Shown here one piece after another: positions 5,320 to 5,636 of a stretch of 5,636 nucleotides of DNA. Each line of letters begins with the position of its first letter. Position 1 is the first letter of the stretch. This DNA comes from Chloroflexota bacterium (GTDB lineage Archaea; Iainarchaeota; Iainarchaeia; Iainarchaeales; GCA-2688035). The notes under the pieces are model-generated. The model was not told the origin of the DNA. It ran no database searches and saw only the letters and a list, made by a program, of their open reading frames with translations. The stretch is taken from the NCBI GenBank assembly GCA_030634785.1, contig DAOWAC010000072.1, positions 1-5,636 on the forward strand. Reading direction: 5' to 3'. The position numbers and the translations under genes are program-made.

Positions 5320-5331
5320 TTATTTAAATAA
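5320..5331. promoter_or_regulatory. Palindromic TATA element shared by tmk and tRNA-Gly(UCC)
   Basis: TTATTTAAATAA is a perfect 12-base palindrome, so TTTAAATA is read on both strands. On the minus strand its centre is about 27 bases from the tmk ATG (5298), the leaderless spacing. On the plus strand it is about 30 bases from the first base of the tRNA (5356), predicting transcription from about 5351. It is the only TATA-like element between the two divergent genes. Confidence 0.6.
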
Positions 5332-5355
5332 TAAGCAGGATAAAATTCTTCTCAG

Positions 5356-5426
5356 GCGTCCGTAGTGTAGCGGTAGCATTAGAGCCTTCCAAGCTCTCGG
5401 CCCGGGTTCGATCCCCGGCGGGCGCA
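5356..5426 (+). tRNA. tRNA-Gly, anticodon UCC
   Basis: A 71-nt cloverleaf. The acceptor stem GCGTCCG (5356-5362) pairs with CGGGCGC (5419-5425, one T-G pair), with discriminator A at 5426. The anticodon stem AGAGC/GCTCT encloses CTTCCAA (5386-5392), with TCC at 34-36, glycine (reads GGA and GGG). The T stem CCGGG/CCCGG encloses the canonical TTCGATC (5407-5413), in contrast to the altered loop of tRNA-Gly(GCC) in this window. There is no intron and no encoded CCA. The rnp4 start codon follows after 15 bases. Confidence 0.97.
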
Positions 5427-5441
5427 ATATGGTTTTCTGCA

Positions 5442-5636
5442 ATGACAAACAAAAATAAAAGAAAAGAAATTGCCTTGGAAAGAATTTACAGGCTTTTTGA
5501 GATAGCAGAGCAGGAATTTGAAAAGCATCCGGAAAGAAGCAAAAGATATGTTGAACTGGCAAGAAAGATTGGCACAAGAAACAAGGCAGTAATTCCTTCA
5601 GAATTAAAAAAACAATTCTGCAAAAAATGCGGAACG
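5442..5636 (+). CDS. rnp4: RNase P protein component 4 (Rpp21/Rpr2 family), N-terminal part
   Basis: The frame is open from ATG at 5442 to the window edge, giving 65 residues of a protein that usually has about 100-150. The sequence contains an N-terminal helix pair (EIALERIYRLFEIAEQEF, then ERSKRYVELARKIGTR), KAVIPSELKKQ, and the first zinc ligands CKKC (C60, C63). This order, two helices with 'Y-V-x-L-A-R-K-I' followed by a zinc ribbon, is diagnostic of archaeal Rnp4, a subunit that in known systems pairs with the Rpp29 homologue Rnp1 on the specificity domain of RNase P RNA. The second CxxC pair would lie beyond the window. An ATG at 5429 is out of frame and short. There is no Shine-Dalgarno sequence, and the region 25 bases upstream lies inside tRNA-Gly, so no separate promoter is seen; the gene probably rides on the tRNA transcript. 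Confidence 0.9.
   Translation, partial: MTNKNKRKEIALERIYRLFEIAEQEFEKHPERSKRYVELARKIGTRNKAVIPSELKKQFCKKCGT

Noticed and set aside
5320..5577. 85-codon open frame on the minus strand containing PPGIEPGPRAW
   Set aside because: It is the antisense of tRNA-Gly(UCC); the PPGIEPGPRAW...LHYGR string is a well-known false protein produced by reading tRNA genes backwards. It also overlaps the start of rnp4 and the shared promoter.
1..5636. CRISPR array, insertion sequence, attachment site or defence genes
   Set aside because: No regularly spaced repeats, transposase or integrase motifs, or tRNA 3'-end duplications were seen. All tRNA genes have intact 3' ends with no second copy nearby.

Overview
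The window looks archaeal and is AT-rich. It carries the C-terminal end of an archaeal-type DnaG primase and the N-terminal end of the archaeal/eukaryotic RNase P subunit Rnp4. Its three tRNA genes lack an encoded CCA. TATA-box promoters of the TTTAAATA type sit about 25 nt upstream of start codons, giving leaderless or nearly leaderless mRNAs, and oligo-T tracts stand in for hairpin terminators. The lysine-rich proteins, tight packing, and a membrane-anchored transglutaminase beside small orphan membrane proteins resemble DPANN genomes (Woesearchaeota, Pacearchaeota or Diapherotrites type). That assignment is inference; the sequence itself supports only 'archaeon'.

Layout. 1-345: 3' end of dnaG (+), converging on a two-helix membrane protein of unknown function (352-786, -). 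787-851: a short divergent promoter region serving that gene and tRNA-Val(UAC) (852-923, +). 973-2876 (+): a probable two-gene unit, a 60-residue basic protein and then a secreted, C-terminally anchored transglutaminase-fold protein. 2877-2969: a GC-richer gap that can fold into a two-tier hairpin ending in ACA, immediately before tRNA-Gly(GCC) (2970-3041). 3081-3668 (+): an HD-domain phosphohydrolase, converging on a polytopic membrane protein (3693-4604, -). 4660-5298 (-): thymidylate kinase, sharing a perfectly palindromic TATA element with the divergent tRNA-Gly(UCC) (5356-5426, +). Rnp4 starts 15 nt after that tRNA and runs off the right edge.

How the parts relate. Several genes belong to information processing: primase, dTMP supply for DNA synthesis, tRNAs, and a subunit of the enzyme that matures tRNA 5' ends. 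The membrane proteins and the transglutaminase belong to the cell envelope and have no evident pathway link to these. A recurring theme is a tRNA gene placed just upstream of a protein gene. For rnp4 no separate promoter is visible, so tRNA and RNase P subunit may share one transcript. No mobile element, CRISPR array or defence system is visible. The most unusual items are the putative structured RNA ahead of tRNA-Gly(GCC), the U55C change in that tRNA's T-loop, and the tRNA-Gly/rnp4 linkage.
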